A model generated the notes under the pieces. The model saw only the letters and a list, made by a program, of their open reading frames with translations, made no database searches and had not been told where the DNA came from. A stretch of 64,000 nt of DNA from Micromonospora_G sp044458865 (GTDB lineage: Bacteria; Actinomycetota; Actinomycetes; Mycobacteriales; Micromonosporaceae): positions 248,001-312,000 of the forward strand of contig NZ_JBITIH010000003.1 in the NCBI RefSeq assembly GCF_044458865.1, written 5' to 3'. Below, in pieces: positions 15,647-24,148 of the stretch (the first letter of the stretch is position 1; every line of letters starts with the position of its first letter). A program made the translations under genes and the position numbers.

Positions 15647-18600
15647 GTGCCCTCCTCGTCCCGCGCGGAGCACCAGACGTCGGCGAGGCGGACGATGCTC
15701 TCCAGCAGCGCCAACCCCCAGCGGCCGTACGCGTTGTTGAGCCCCTCGAACCGGGTCGGTGACTGCCATTCGACCGTCTCTTCGGTGGTGAGGACCGGCA
15801 GGCCGGGCACCGTCACCTTCACCGGATCGGGGTCCACGATCGGAGGCAGCAGCCCACGGTCGCGGCCGTGGTGGCTGGCAACCAGGTGCAGCACCAGTGC
15901 CGGGTCCACCTCCGCCGGGTGTTCGGCGAGACGCAGTGCGGCGATCCGGGCCGAGAGCGCTTCGTGCCGCATCCCGTGCGGGTACTTGGCGACCTCCTGC
16001 ACACGACGGGCCTCCGCCCGGTTTGTCGGGTCGATGCCTGACTTGGCCAGCGGTTCCCTCGCCAGTTCGGCCGCCGCACGTCGACCACCGCGCAACATGG
16101 TCTGAAACCGGATGTCGCGTTTGCCTTCGTCGTGCCAGAGCGCGGCAACCCTGACGCTCTCCGTCAGTCGGAGACTGAGCCGAAGGCGCTGCGCTATCTC
16201 TGCCGCGCGGGCGGCCACCGCCTCCTGGTGCGGCACGAGACCGATCCGCTTCCCCGGATAGGCGGTGCTGGAGCTGCCTGTTTCGGAGTCGTCGTTGGCC
16301 TGGCGGTGACGGTCGACGGAGATCACGACCGGGAACTCCGCCGCCCAGGAGCGGCCGGTGGAGCCGTCGAGTTGGCGGGTCGAGGTGACCGTGAGCTGGG
16401 CAGGTCTGCCCGGTGTGATTGGCTCGCCCGACGGGTCGAGGTGGAGCAGTGCACGCAACACCTCGGCCAACGGGCTGGCGGCGTACAGGACCGCTTCGAC
16501 CGCTTTCAGTCGCGGCGCGTACCCGTGGGGCTTCTCCGCGTCCGGGTCGGCGGCGGCGAAGGCGAGCAGCTTGTTGAGGCCGGCGTCGGAGTCGGCGGCC
16601 GGCGTCGGCACGGCGACATAGGCGGCGAGTTGCCGCAGGTGGGGGCCGACCCGCAGGATCGGGCCGCGCCGCCGACCGGCCAGGTCGGCGACGTCGACCA
16701 CCGGGGCGTCGCTCGCCGGGTGCCAGCCGAAGCGGTCGCAGCCGCCGTATTCGACCGGTACGACGATGGTGTTGCCGGCCCGGACCTCCTGCGCGGTGAT
16801 CACCTCGGTCTCGCCCCGAGCTGAGTAACGCAGCACCCGAGGGTTGCCCCGCTCGTCGCGTGCACGTGGTGCCCGTTGCCGTGTCGGCGGCTGGGGCTGC
16901 GCCGTGCCCGACTCGTCGTTCTCGGCTGGCTCCGGGATGTCGATGTCGGCCACCGTTTCGGCGTCGCCCTCCTCCAGCAGCCAACGGCGCACCTCACGCA
17001 CCGGGACGTCGATCGTCTCCTCGGTCGACGGCTGCACGAAGCCGACCACAGTGGACCACCGGTCGGGCTTGTCGAACGGCAGACTAGTGCGCCAGACGAT
17101 GCTGACCGGTGGCACCTCCTCGACGACCCCATGCAGGTACGGCGCGATCGGCGGGTCCGGGTGCGGGACCGGTGACGTACGCGTCCAGGTGTCCAGGGTT
17201 GCCGGGAACAGGAACGGCACCAGCTCCGGTCGGGTCCGGTTCGTTTCCGCTGGTGCGGCGGCAGCCAGGTCACGCAGCGCGGCGGGTGAGGCGTCCAGGC
17301 CGTTGTCGGCCGCCTCAAGGTGCTTGACGGTGGCGACCGGAGCCTGCCCGGCGAGCCACTGCCAGGTGGCGAGGCGGGCCTCGCCGTAGACGTGGTCCTC
17401 GGTGTCGACGCTCTTGTCGTGCACGACCCAGGCCGGTGCGGGCACCTCACGCAGCCCGAGCCGGTTGAGCCGGCCGAGTCGCTGCACCAGGGCCGACAAC
17501 GACGCCGACTCGGTGACCAGCGCGTCCAGGTCGATGTTGGCGCCGACCTCGATCGTCTGGGTGGCGACCACGACGAACGGTCGCCGGTCCCGGTAGTCCC
17601 GGCCAACCTTGATCCGCTGGTAGTGGCTGGCGAGCAGGAGTTCCCGGTCGATCGGGCGGCTGCGCCCGGTGAGCAGGATCGCCTCGGCCCTGCCGTCGAG
17701 CAGTTCGAAGACCGCACGGGCTCGGGACACGGTGTTGACCACCACCCCGACCACGCCCTCCGGCGCCAGGTGCAACGCCAGGTCGGCCAGGGCCCGGGGT
17801 ACGTCGTCGTTCGCCTTCTTCTTCGTCGTCGGAACCTCAAGCAGCCGCAGCCGTTTCCTGGCCCGGAGCCGACGGCTGGCCTCGACGTCGTCCCTGTCGG
17901 CGTCGGTGATGCCGTGCACGGTGATCTCGCGGCCGGGCCCGTCTGTGCCGTCCTTCGAGGTGGTGGCGGACATGGTGACCAGGGCTGGCTTCACCCTGGA
18001 TGGCCGTTCGCCGAGTTCCAGTGGCCACCGGTCGAGGTCCAGCGCTGCGGTGACGGTGGTCCGGAACGCGTTCGCGAGGTGCGCCTCGTCCACGACGATG
18101 AGGCTGTCGGTGCCGACCAGGGCGGCGTCGATGCTGCGGCCGTACTCGCTGACTCCGTAGCCACGGAACAGCAGGCGGCTGCCAACCTGGTCGATGGTGC
18201 CGGTGACGATCGCGTGCCGGTCGGGGCGTTCCAACCAGATCCGGTCCCAGGTGACACCGCCCCGCATCCGGGCGACGGTGAGCACGTCCTCCTCCCGATC
18301 GGCGTCACCGCGTAGGGCGTCGGCGACCAGGGTGCAGACCTCGGCGGTCGGCGTCTGCAACGCGTCCCGGAGCCGCTTCGCGTGCGCGTGCGCCTCGTCC
18401 ACCACGAGCCGCCGGTCGACCACGAAGAAGGTACGGCGTTTCGCCAGGTCCGGCCGGAGTGCCGCGACGAACACCGCCACGTCGAGCACCGAGGTCTTGC
18501 CCAACCCGGTCGGTACGTCGATCACGTCCGGCCAGCGTTCCTCCTCGACAATCCGGCGCAGCAACGCCCGCTGCCACGGGAACGCGTCACGCCTCTTGAT

Positions 18601-18741
18601 GGGCTGGCCGTCAGCGGGGGCCGGATCGCCGTGCACCGCGTCGACGAACCTGTCGAACATGTCGATGCTGAGCTTGGGCTTGTTGCGCTGGTCAGCGGCG
18701 GGCACCGGGTCAGTGGCGGGCATCGGGTCAGTGGCGGGCAT
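15640..18741 (-). CDS. cas3: Type I-G Cas3 helicase-nuclease (HD domain at C-terminus)
   Basis: A 1033-residue protein. Helicase: Walker A VPTGLGKTS at 76-84, motif II VVDEAH at 215-220, SAT-like motif III (MSATTSK), motif VI QRLGRLNR. The HD nuclease is at the C-terminal end: H870-D871 in LWHDEGK, a histidine near 926 (MRHEAL), HH near 957-958 (ASHHG) and an aspartate near 1021 (RLADVW). C-terminal HD is the known arrangement in type I-G/I-U, the reverse of most Cas3 proteins. It unwinds and degrades target DNA after Cascade recruitment. The ATG at 18741 has GGAGG 6 bases upstream and overlaps csb2 by 14 bases. Confidence 0.93.
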   Translation of the reverse strand: MPATDPMPATDPVPAADQRNKPKLSIDMFDRFVDAVHGDPAPADGQPIKRRDAFPWQRALLRRIVEEERWPDVIDVPTGLGKTSVLDVAVFVAALRPDLAKRRTFFVVDRRLVVDEAHAHAKRLRDALQTPTAEVCTLVADALRGDADREEDVLTVARMRGGVTWDRIWLERPDRHAIVTGTIDQVGSRLLFRGYGVSEYGRSIDAALVGTDSLIVVDEAHLANAFRTTVTAALDLDRWPLELGERPSRVKPALVTMSATTSKDGTDGPGREITVHGITDADRDDVEASRRLRARKRLRLLEVPTTKKKANDDVPRALADLALHLAPEGVVGVVVNTVSRARAVFELLDGRAEAILLTGRSRPIDRELLLASHYQRIKVGRDYRDRRPFVVVATQTIEVGANIDLDALVTESASLSALVQRLGRLNRLGLREVPAPAWVVHDKSVDTEDHVYGEARLATWQWLAGQAPVATVKHLEAADNGLDASPAALRDLAAAAPAETNRTRPELVPFLFPATLDTWTRTSPVPHPDPPIAPYLHGVVEEVPPVSIVWRTSLPFDKPDRWSTVVGFVQPSTEETIDVPVREVRRWLLEEGDAETVADIDIPEPAENDESGTAQPQPPTRQRAPRARDERGNPRVLRYSARGETEVITAQEVRAGNTIVVPVEYGGCDRFGWHPASDAPVVDVADLAGRRRGPILRVGPHLRQLAAYVAVPTPAADSDAGLNKLLAFAAADPDAEKPHGYAPRLKAVEAVLYAASPLAEVLRALLHLDPSGEPITPGRPAQLTVTSTRQLDGSTGRSWAAEFPVVISVDRHRQANDDSETGSSSTAYPGKRIGLVPHQEAVAARAAEIAQRLRLSLRLTESVRVAALWHDEGKRDIRFQTMLRGGRRAAAELAREPLAKSGIDPTNRAEARRVQEVAKYPHGMRHEALSARIAALRLAEHPAEVDPALVLHLVASHHGRDRGLLPPIVDPDPVKVTVPGLPVLTTEETVEWQSPTRFEGLNNAYGRWGLALLESIVRLADVWCSARDEEGTC
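18688..18741 (-). repeat. Three 18-nt in-frame repeats at the csb2/cas3 junction
   Basis: Units at 18724-18741, 18706-18723 and 18688-18705. The first two are identical (ATGCCCGCCACTGACCCG), the third diverged. They encode MPATDP-MPATDP-VPAADQ at the Cas3 N-terminus. The csb2 stop lies inside the first unit, in another frame. Confidence 0.85.
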
Positions 18742-20170
18742 CGGGCACCTCCGGCACGAAAAGGCCGCAGCCGAGGTAACGCAACGCCCCGGCGATGACC
18801 GGTCCGCGTACCCGGGTGGGGAACTCGACCCGGCAGTGCACGAACGGCCGTCGAGGTCGCCCCTCGGGCACCGTGCCGCGTCGGGGCAGCCGCACCGCGC
18901 CGCGTACCAGTGGGGCTTCCAGCACGGTGACCGACTCCGGCCGGGGGTAGCCGGCGGTGACAAAACCGTCGGCCAGCACCTCGGCCGGATCCTTGCGCCC
19001 GGGATAGCGGTCCAACATCATCGGTGTCACCGAGACCCAGCGTCGGGCCCCCGCCGGCTGCCCCATCCACCGGTCAGGCCGCAGCCCCCAGGTCTTCGGC
19101 GGCTCGGCCGGGTCACCGAGCCGGAACACGCCCTCGGTGCCGGCGCGGAGCACCCGGATCGGGTCCTCGCCCTCCTCACCGAGGAGTCCGCGCAGCACCG
19201 CGATCCGATCCTCTTCCGGCAGGTCTCCGGGGAGCGCCACCGCCACCCCGAGCAGGTGCCCGTCGGCGTGCTGATGCCCGACGTCGAGCAGCGGCAGGTA
19301 GCCGACGTGCGCGCTGCCGTCGGCGCCGTGCCCGCTCACCTGCGGCGGCACCGGGTCCGCGACCCGGTCGAGCACCGCCCGGCGCAGGATGTCGGTGACG
19401 GTGAGCAGGCGGTCACCCTGGATCGGCACCCGTCCCTGTTCCGCCGGCCAGACCAGCATCTCCTGGTAAGGCCCGTCCGCGACCCTCGACGCGGCCCTGC
19501 CGCTCGCCGCCAGCCCACCGTCATCCAGGACGTAGTCGACGGCCCGGGACATCTGCCAGGCCCGCTCCCCCTGCGCGTACGCCGCCCGGAGCTGATCGGT
19601 GTAACCCGGGTACGGCACCCGCAGCGCGAGCGCGTCCGGGTCGCCGAGCCTGGTCGGCTGGTACGTCACCCACGACGGCCGGGACTCGATCACCTCGTCG
19701 CGTACGTCCACCTCGGCCGAGGACGTCGACCGGCCGAAGTACGGCACCCGCCGGGCGAGTCGACTCAGCCGCCACAACACCCCGTCGTCGGCGTTCGCGT
19801 CCGGCCAGACGAAGGCGACCTGGTCGTCGGTGGGGAGGCCACCGGAGCGACTGCTCTGCCCGTTGGTCCGGCCCGGCCAGCGGGTGCTTCCGGCCGATCG
19901 CTTGGTCACGTTGGTGACCACGAATCCGCTCCGCACGGAGGTGGCGACCTGATGGGTCGGGACCGCCAGCACCAGTGGTGGACCGGCCTGCTCCAACCAG
20001 CGCAGGGCAGCGTCGTCGGCGTCGTACCCGGGCGCGTCGACCTCGTTCTCCGCGGAGGCGAGCAGCGCGCAGAAGAGCCGGGCCGGGTGGGGAGGCCACT
20101 CCATCTGCGCCGCCAGATCCGCCGCGTCGTAGCGGCCGTCACGCAGCCGTACGGTGATGCTCAGCGCCAC
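18728..20170 (-). CDS. csb2: Type I-G Cas5-Cas6 fusion Csb2
   Basis: A 480-residue protein of the Csb2 (GSU0054) family, which combines a Cas5-like and a Cas6-like RAMP domain. The start MALSITVRLRDGRYDAADLA and the segment EWPPHPARLFCALLAS are diagnostic. The C-terminal part ends in a glycine-rich GALRYLGCGLFVPEV typical of RAMP/Cas6 proteins. Expected role: processing of pre-crRNA at the repeat hairpin and capping the 5' side of Cascade. It starts 3 bp after csb1 stops and overlaps cas3 by 14 bases, so it is translationally coupled in the cas operon. Confidence 0.88.
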   Translation of the reverse strand: MALSITVRLRDGRYDAADLAAQMEWPPHPARLFCALLASAENEVDAPGYDADDAALRWLEQAGPPLVLAVPTHQVATSVRSGFVVTNVTKRSAGSTRWPGRTNGQSSRSGGLPTDDQVAFVWPDANADDGVLWRLSRLARRVPYFGRSTSSAEVDVRDEVIESRPSWVTYQPTRLGDPDALALRVPYPGYTDQLRAAYAQGERAWQMSRAVDYVLDDGGLAASGRAASRVADGPYQEMLVWPAEQGRVPIQGDRLLTVTDILRRAVLDRVADPVPPQVSGHGADGSAHVGYLPLLDVGHQHADGHLLGVAVALPGDLPEEDRIAVLRGLLGEEGEDPIRVLRAGTEGVFRLGDPAEPPKTWGLRPDRWMGQPAGARRWVSVTPMMLDRYPGRKDPAEVLADGFVTAGYPRPESVTVLEAPLVRGAVRLPRRGTVPEGRPRRPFVHCRVEFPTRVRGPVIAGALRYLGCGLFVPEVPDARH

Positions 20171-20173
20171 CTG

Positions 20174-21355
20174 CTACTCCCCGTCGCCGACGGCCGACGT
20201 GAGCGCGAACCGGATCGCGTCGGCCAACTGCGGGGTCGGGGCGATCGGCACCACGTTCGAGTCCATCACCACGCCGGCTGCGGACGCGCGGTCCCGCAGT
20301 GCGACGAACGCGGCGATCACCTCGGCGGTGCTGACCTCGATCGGCTCCCGTTCGCCACCGTCGCGTTCGAAGTAGACCGTCTCGGAGATCCTGGTCAGGT
20401 CGCAGCCGGAGCGCAGCCAGAGCGACGGCCGGCCGAAGGTCAGCCGGTCTCCGACGAGTGCCAACGCCGCCAGCGTCGCCCTGGCCAGGGTCGCCGCCTC
20501 CACGGTCGCGTCTCCGAACCGGAGCCGTTCCAGCCCGGCGAGCGAAATCCAGCCCTGGCGGCGTACCTCCCCGACGGTCACCCCGCCGTGGGACGGGTTC
20601 GGCGCTATGTGGCCGTGGCCGATCTCGCTGAGTTTGCCGCCCTTGGCCTTGGTGCCCTCCGGCAGGAAACGCCAGTCGCCCTCGGCCTTGCCCTTGTCGT
20701 CGATGGCGCCGGTCAGGTTGGTGGGGTCGAGGCGCCCGGCCCGCCGGTCCCCCTGGAGGTATTCGACGCCGAACATCGTGGAGGAGTAGATGCGGGCGAA
20801 CTTCGGCCAGCGTCCCTTGCGGTGCGAGTCCCACGCCCCGAAGAGCAGGGAGTACGGCTCCCGCCGGTAGAGCGGTCGTACGTCACCTGCGGTCGCCGAG
20901 CGCAGCTCCCGCCCGATCTCGCTGCGGTCGAACCGGACCCCGTCGACCTCACTGTCCCGCAGGTACGCGTCCGCGTAACGGTGCGGGAAGTCGAGTGAGG
21001 TGAGGCGTACGCCCTCCTCCTTCATGACCAGTTCGAACAGTGGCAGGTCGAACCGGCCACCGTCCCGTGCGACGAGCAGCGCCTCCTCGACCCGGTTGGC
21101 CTGCGACGGCACCTGGTCGATGACAACGGTGTCCCGCCGCTCGCCGTCGACCAGACGCTGTTCGAAGAGGTACGGCCGGGGCAGACGCCCTTCGCGTTGC
21201 GCGGCCCTGATTTCCGCCTCGGACATCGGAAAGGTCGGGGGCATGATCTTTCCGCCGGGGCCGCCAACGGGTTGATATACCGCGTTGAACGCGATTCCCG
21301 CATCTCGACGATCGTCATCGACCGCAGCAATAAGACGATCAACCAACTTTGCCAT
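20174..21355 (-). CDS. csb1: Type I-G Cas7 protein Csb1
   Basis: A 393-residue protein of the Csb1 (GSU0053) family, the Cas7 backbone that polymerises along crRNA in type I-G. It begins MAKLVDRLIAAVDDDRRDAG. The segments VVIDQVPSQANRVEEALL and YRREPYSLLFGAWDSHRKGR are the conserved blocks of the family. The ATG at 21355 is preceded by AGGAG at 5 bases. An in-frame extension to 21538 lacks coding character. It is the first gene of the cas operon; its promoter should lie in the AT-richer sequence 21356-21500. Confidence 0.9.
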   Translation of the reverse strand: MAKLVDRLIAAVDDDRRDAGIAFNAVYQPVGGPGGKIMPPTFPMSEAEIRAAQREGRLPRPYLFEQRLVDGERRDTVVIDQVPSQANRVEEALLVARDGGRFDLPLFELVMKEEGVRLTSLDFPHRYADAYLRDSEVDGVRFDRSEIGRELRSATAGDVRPLYRREPYSLLFGAWDSHRKGRWPKFARIYSSTMFGVEYLQGDRRAGRLDPTNLTGAIDDKGKAEGDWRFLPEGTKAKGGKLSEIGHGHIAPNPSHGGVTVGEVRRQGWISLAGLERLRFGDATVEAATLARATLAALALVGDRLTFGRPSLWLRSGCDLTRISETVYFERDGGEREPIEVSTAEVIAAFVALRDRASAAGVVMDSNVVPIAPTPQLADAIRFALTSAVGDGE

Positions 21356-21886
21356 GATCACTCCTGGGTTCGGGCAACATCGAGAGGGTCTACCGGAGAG
21401 GTACGACAGAAAATATCTGAGGGGAAAATTTCCACCATCTCGAACCTGAGTCGACCTCGGCATTTCAAGATTCACCCCACCATGGGCGTGAAGTAAGCTG
21501 ATACCTGCATCCAGCCCAGAAGCACGCAACTGGATCATCGTTCACCGAGTTCCCACACCCGAGGGTCGGCCCTCATTGAGACGCGTAGTGGGTAGGCAGC
21601 AGCGCAACTGACGTGCTCACCAACCGACCACTCGTGGTCGGTCTCCGTTGTCAACACGGGCAGAGCCATCCAACGATGGCAACACCTCCCGCCGATCCCG
21701 AGTGATCCGGTGGGGACCGTTCGAGATTCACCGATCGGTCCCCACCGGAGGATCAATCTAGATGTTGATCACTAAATTTGGTTCGCGTATTGGGTAGGTA
21801 GCTGCGCACCTCAGTCCCCCTTGCGACCACTTTAAGAATCAGCGTATGGTCGCCGAGTCTAACCTGGAGCCAGGAGGTCACATAGC
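21356..21886. other. Intergenic region upstream of the cas operon
   Basis: 531 bp without a convincing gene. The part next to csb1 (21400-21500) is AT-rich and is the likely cas promoter region. At 21707-21748 there is a strong inverted repeat (arms CCGGTGGGGACCG at 21707-21719 and 21736-21748, 16-nt loop), and a small dyad GATCAA...TTGATC follows at 21751-21770. Short minus-strand open frames here have poor codon character. Confidence 0.6.
21707..21748. terminator. Inverted repeat, possible terminator or regulatory hairpin
   Basis: 13-bp perfect arms, 16-nt loop. No T-run follows on either strand, so termination is only one option; a protein-binding dyad is another. Confidence 0.4.
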
Positions 21887-22174
21887 GTGAATCGCCGTCA
21901 CATGTCACCGAAGCGTCGGATGGAAATCGGGCTTGCCGCCCTCCTGGGCGGGCTAACCGATCGAACTGTGGCCCAGCGCTACCGCACCTCGGCATCGTCA
22001 GCGGGCCGTTACCGCCGTGAAGCCCTCGCCGCTTTCGTCGACCACCTCGCCGCGATTCGGGAGAGCACCGCCCGGGTTCCGACCTCACGACGATGCCGAT
22101 GCCGGCAGTGTCACACTGCCGCCCCTCACCCGAAGAACACACGTGGTCCTCAAACGAAGCCACCGGGGCGCTGA
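21887..22174 (+). CDS. Small helix-turn-helix-like basic protein
   Basis: A 95-residue basic protein from a GTG with a good AGGAGG 9 bases upstream. Residues 6-47 (MSPKRRMEIGLAALLGGLTD then RTVAQRYRTSASSAGRYRRE) look like a helix-turn-helix of the transposase/sigma-region-4 type. The C-terminal half is rich in arginine, cysteine and histidine (CRCRQCH) and may be degenerate. It could be a DNA-binding remnant of a mobile element or a small regulator. It is divergent from the cas operon. Confidence 0.45.
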   Translation: MNRRHMSPKRRMEIGLAALLGGLTDRTVAQRYRTSASSAGRYRREALAAFVDHLAAIRESTARVPTSRRCRCRQCHTAAPHPKNTRGPQTKPPGR

Positions 22175-22603
22175 AAGTTAATGAGTTCCGCTGCGATGGT
22201 CAGAGACAACGACCTCGGCAGCGGCAGCAATAGAACAAACAGAACCGTCGACGCAAGCATTGACGGTGTCCCACGGCCCGGCGGGAGCCACGGCCTCGCA
22301 CACTGACCAACCTCTCCTCATCTCGACCAGGCTTACGAGTTCGGGGCCGATGATTCGGGATCCTGGAATCACATCGTCGTTCTCACGACGGCAGGCTTCC
22401 AAGATCCCGAACCTTGAGGCATCGCAGCCGTCATCAGGCAGGCACTGCCCCGTAACCCGAGAAGCCCAGAAATCCCCTGTTCGGAGAGGTTCGGGGGGCA
22501 GATGTGAAGGCCACGTGTGGAACGTGTTCAGCCCCGGTGACAGTCACTGTGACGACCGGTCGTACGTGGCAACCCTTCCCGAACGGGTGGAGTTCTTAGC
22601 TGC
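22175..22603. other. Intergenic region before the sigma-factor gene
   Basis: 429 bp in which no credible gene is seen; a 74-codon minus-strand frame at 22178-22402 lacks a ribosome-binding site. A short dyad GTCACTGTGAC lies at about 22543-22553, about 50 bases before the sigma-factor start, and could belong to its promoter region. Confidence 0.4.
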
Positions 22604-23122
22604 GTGAGAGTTGATCCGAGCTTCGACACGTTCGTCGAGCAGAGGTCGGCAGCGCTCCTGCGCCTCGCGTACCTGCTCACCGGGGACCGCGGGCACGCCG
22701 AGGACCTGCTGCAGACCGCCCTGCTCCGTACGATGCGCCGCTGGCCCAAGGCCCGCGACGCACCCGAGTCGTACGTCCGGCATGTCCTGATCAACCTGTC
22801 CCGGGACCGGATCAGAGGGCTGCTACGCCGCCCACGCGAAACGGCCATGCCGGAGGACACGAACGCGTTCCGCTCCACCGATCCCGCATTGGACGGGATC
22901 GGAGACCGGCGGATGGTCACCGACGCGGTGGCGAAGCTGCCGATCCGGCAACGACAGGTGATCGTGCTCCGCTACTTCGAGGACCTCTCCGTCGAACAGA
23001 CAGCCGAACTGGTCGGCTGCTCCACCGGAACGGTCAAGTCGTACACCTCCCGTGCTCTGTCGCGACTTCGCGAACTGCTCGGGGACTTTCACGAAACCAA
23101 CGAGATGAGGGTTTTCCAATGA
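22604..23122 (+). CDS. ECF RNA polymerase sigma factor, SigE family
   Basis: A 172-residue sigma-70-family protein of the SigE-family ECF group common in actinomycetes. Region 2 is at about residues 8-75 (AALLRLAYLLTGDRGHAEDL, then QTALLRTMRRW) and region 4 at about 105-160 (LPIRQRQVIVLRYFEDLSVE, then QTAELVGCSTGTVKSYTSRA). It directs RNA polymerase to a small regulon. The GTG start has only a distant GGAG. The last four bases overlap the next gene (ATGA), so that gene is its probable partner or anti-sigma. Confidence 0.9.
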   Translation: MRVDPSFDTFVEQRSAALLRLAYLLTGDRGHAEDLLQTALLRTMRRWPKARDAPESYVRHVLINLSRDRIRGLLRRPRETAMPEDTNAFRSTDPALDGIGDRRMVTDAVAKLPIRQRQVIVLRYFEDLSVEQTAELVGCSTGTVKSYTSRALSRLRELLGDFHETNEMRVFQ

Positions 23123-24060
23123 CGGCTCTCGACGACGAACAGCTAGGTCAACTGCTGAGCAACCGGCTACACGAGGAGACGCACTCAATGAGCGCACCAT
23201 CGGGCCTCACCGAGACCCTGCACCGTCGCAACAACCGCCGTACCTGGGGCCTTCGCATCGCCGGCGCCGTGCCGGTGGTCGCCGCCGTGGCCCTGGCCGC
23301 GTCGCTGAGCCTCTCCCCGGGCACCGGATCGACCCCGAACACCGGCGGTGGTGACGCCGCCCCCGAGACGCTCACCGTCAACCTCGTCAGCGAACGCACC
23401 ACCACCGCTCTCGGCAACCTTTCGGACTTCGTCCGCCACACCCGATCCGACTTCGCAGACGGCAAGGGCAAGGCCACGATGACCAACGAGAGCTGGGTCG
23501 ACGCCAAGACCGGGCGCGAGCGCACCGACGAGACCGACCTCGCGAGCAACAGCAAGCACACCGTCATCAAGACGGGAAACGGTAACGACGCGATCGTCAT
23601 CGACCACCAGAGAAGGAAGTGGTGGGACGAGCAGATGGCGGAGATGCCGATCGGGGTCGAGATGACCGTCACCACGGGACCGAACGGCGAGCGGGTCGAG
23701 AAGCCGACCGGCAAGAAGAGCGTCGGGCCGCTGATCGACCCCCAGGAACTCCAGGACGCGCTCGCCAGCGGCACGCTCACGCTCGTCGGTGAGGAGTCGC
23801 TGAACGGCAAGGCGACCGTGCACCTGCGATGGATTCCGGTGCCGGGCGCGACCACGGACATCTGGGTCGACGCCGACACCTACCTGCCGGTTCGGAAGAC
23901 CTCCGCCGGCCCGAAGGCGTCCGACCAGACCAACTTCGAGTGGCTGCCGCGTACGCCGGAAAACCTCGCCAAGGTCGAGGGCGCCGCACCGGCCGACTAC
24001 AAGAAGCTGCCCTGCACGCCGCTGCCCATCAAGGGCAAGGAATGCGGCCTGGACGACTAG
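23119..24060 (+). CDS. Membrane-anchored extracytoplasmic protein coupled to the sigma factor (CU044_5270-like)
   Basis: A 313-residue protein with a short cytoplasmic N-terminus (about 1-48), one transmembrane helix (about 49-70, GAVPVVAAVALAASLSLS) and a beta-rich extracellular domain. It resembles the CU044_5270-type proteins that are often encoded right after SigE-family sigma factors. There is no zinc anti-sigma motif (HXXXCXXC), so sigma inhibition by the N-terminal tail is only inferred from the 4-base overlap. A strong terminator follows. Confidence 0.75.
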   Translation: MTALDDEQLGQLLSNRLHEETHSMSAPSGLTETLHRRNNRRTWGLRIAGAVPVVAAVALAASLSLSPGTGSTPNTGGGDAAPETLTVNLVSERTTTALGNLSDFVRHTRSDFADGKGKATMTNESWVDAKTGRERTDETDLASNSKHTVIKTGNGNDAIVIDHQRRKWWDEQMAEMPIGVEMTVTTGPNGERVEKPTGKKSVGPLIDPQELQDALASGTLTLVGEESLNGKATVHLRWIPVPGATTDIWVDADTYLPVRKTSAGPKASDQTNFEWLPRTPENLAKVEGAAPADYKKLPCTPLPIKGKECGLDD

Positions 24061-24076
24061 TCACAGCCCGTTGAGG

Positions 24077-24103
24077 CCCCGGACCGCGGTTCGCGGTCCG
24101 GGG
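24077..24103 (+). terminator. Rho-independent terminator of the sigma-factor operon
   Basis: Perfect 12-bp GC-rich arms (24077-24088 and 24092-24103) with a 3-nt loop, followed by TTTCGTC, 16 bp after the stop. Confidence 0.85.
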
Positions 24104-24148
24104 TTTCGTCATGCCTGTGTGGCAGCGCCTGGCCCGGTCGACCGCAGG

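Noticed and set aside
21753..22163. 136-codon minus-strand open frame opposite the HTH-like gene
   Set aside because: No ribosome-binding site; the plus-strand alternative has AGGAGG and an HTH-like N-terminus.
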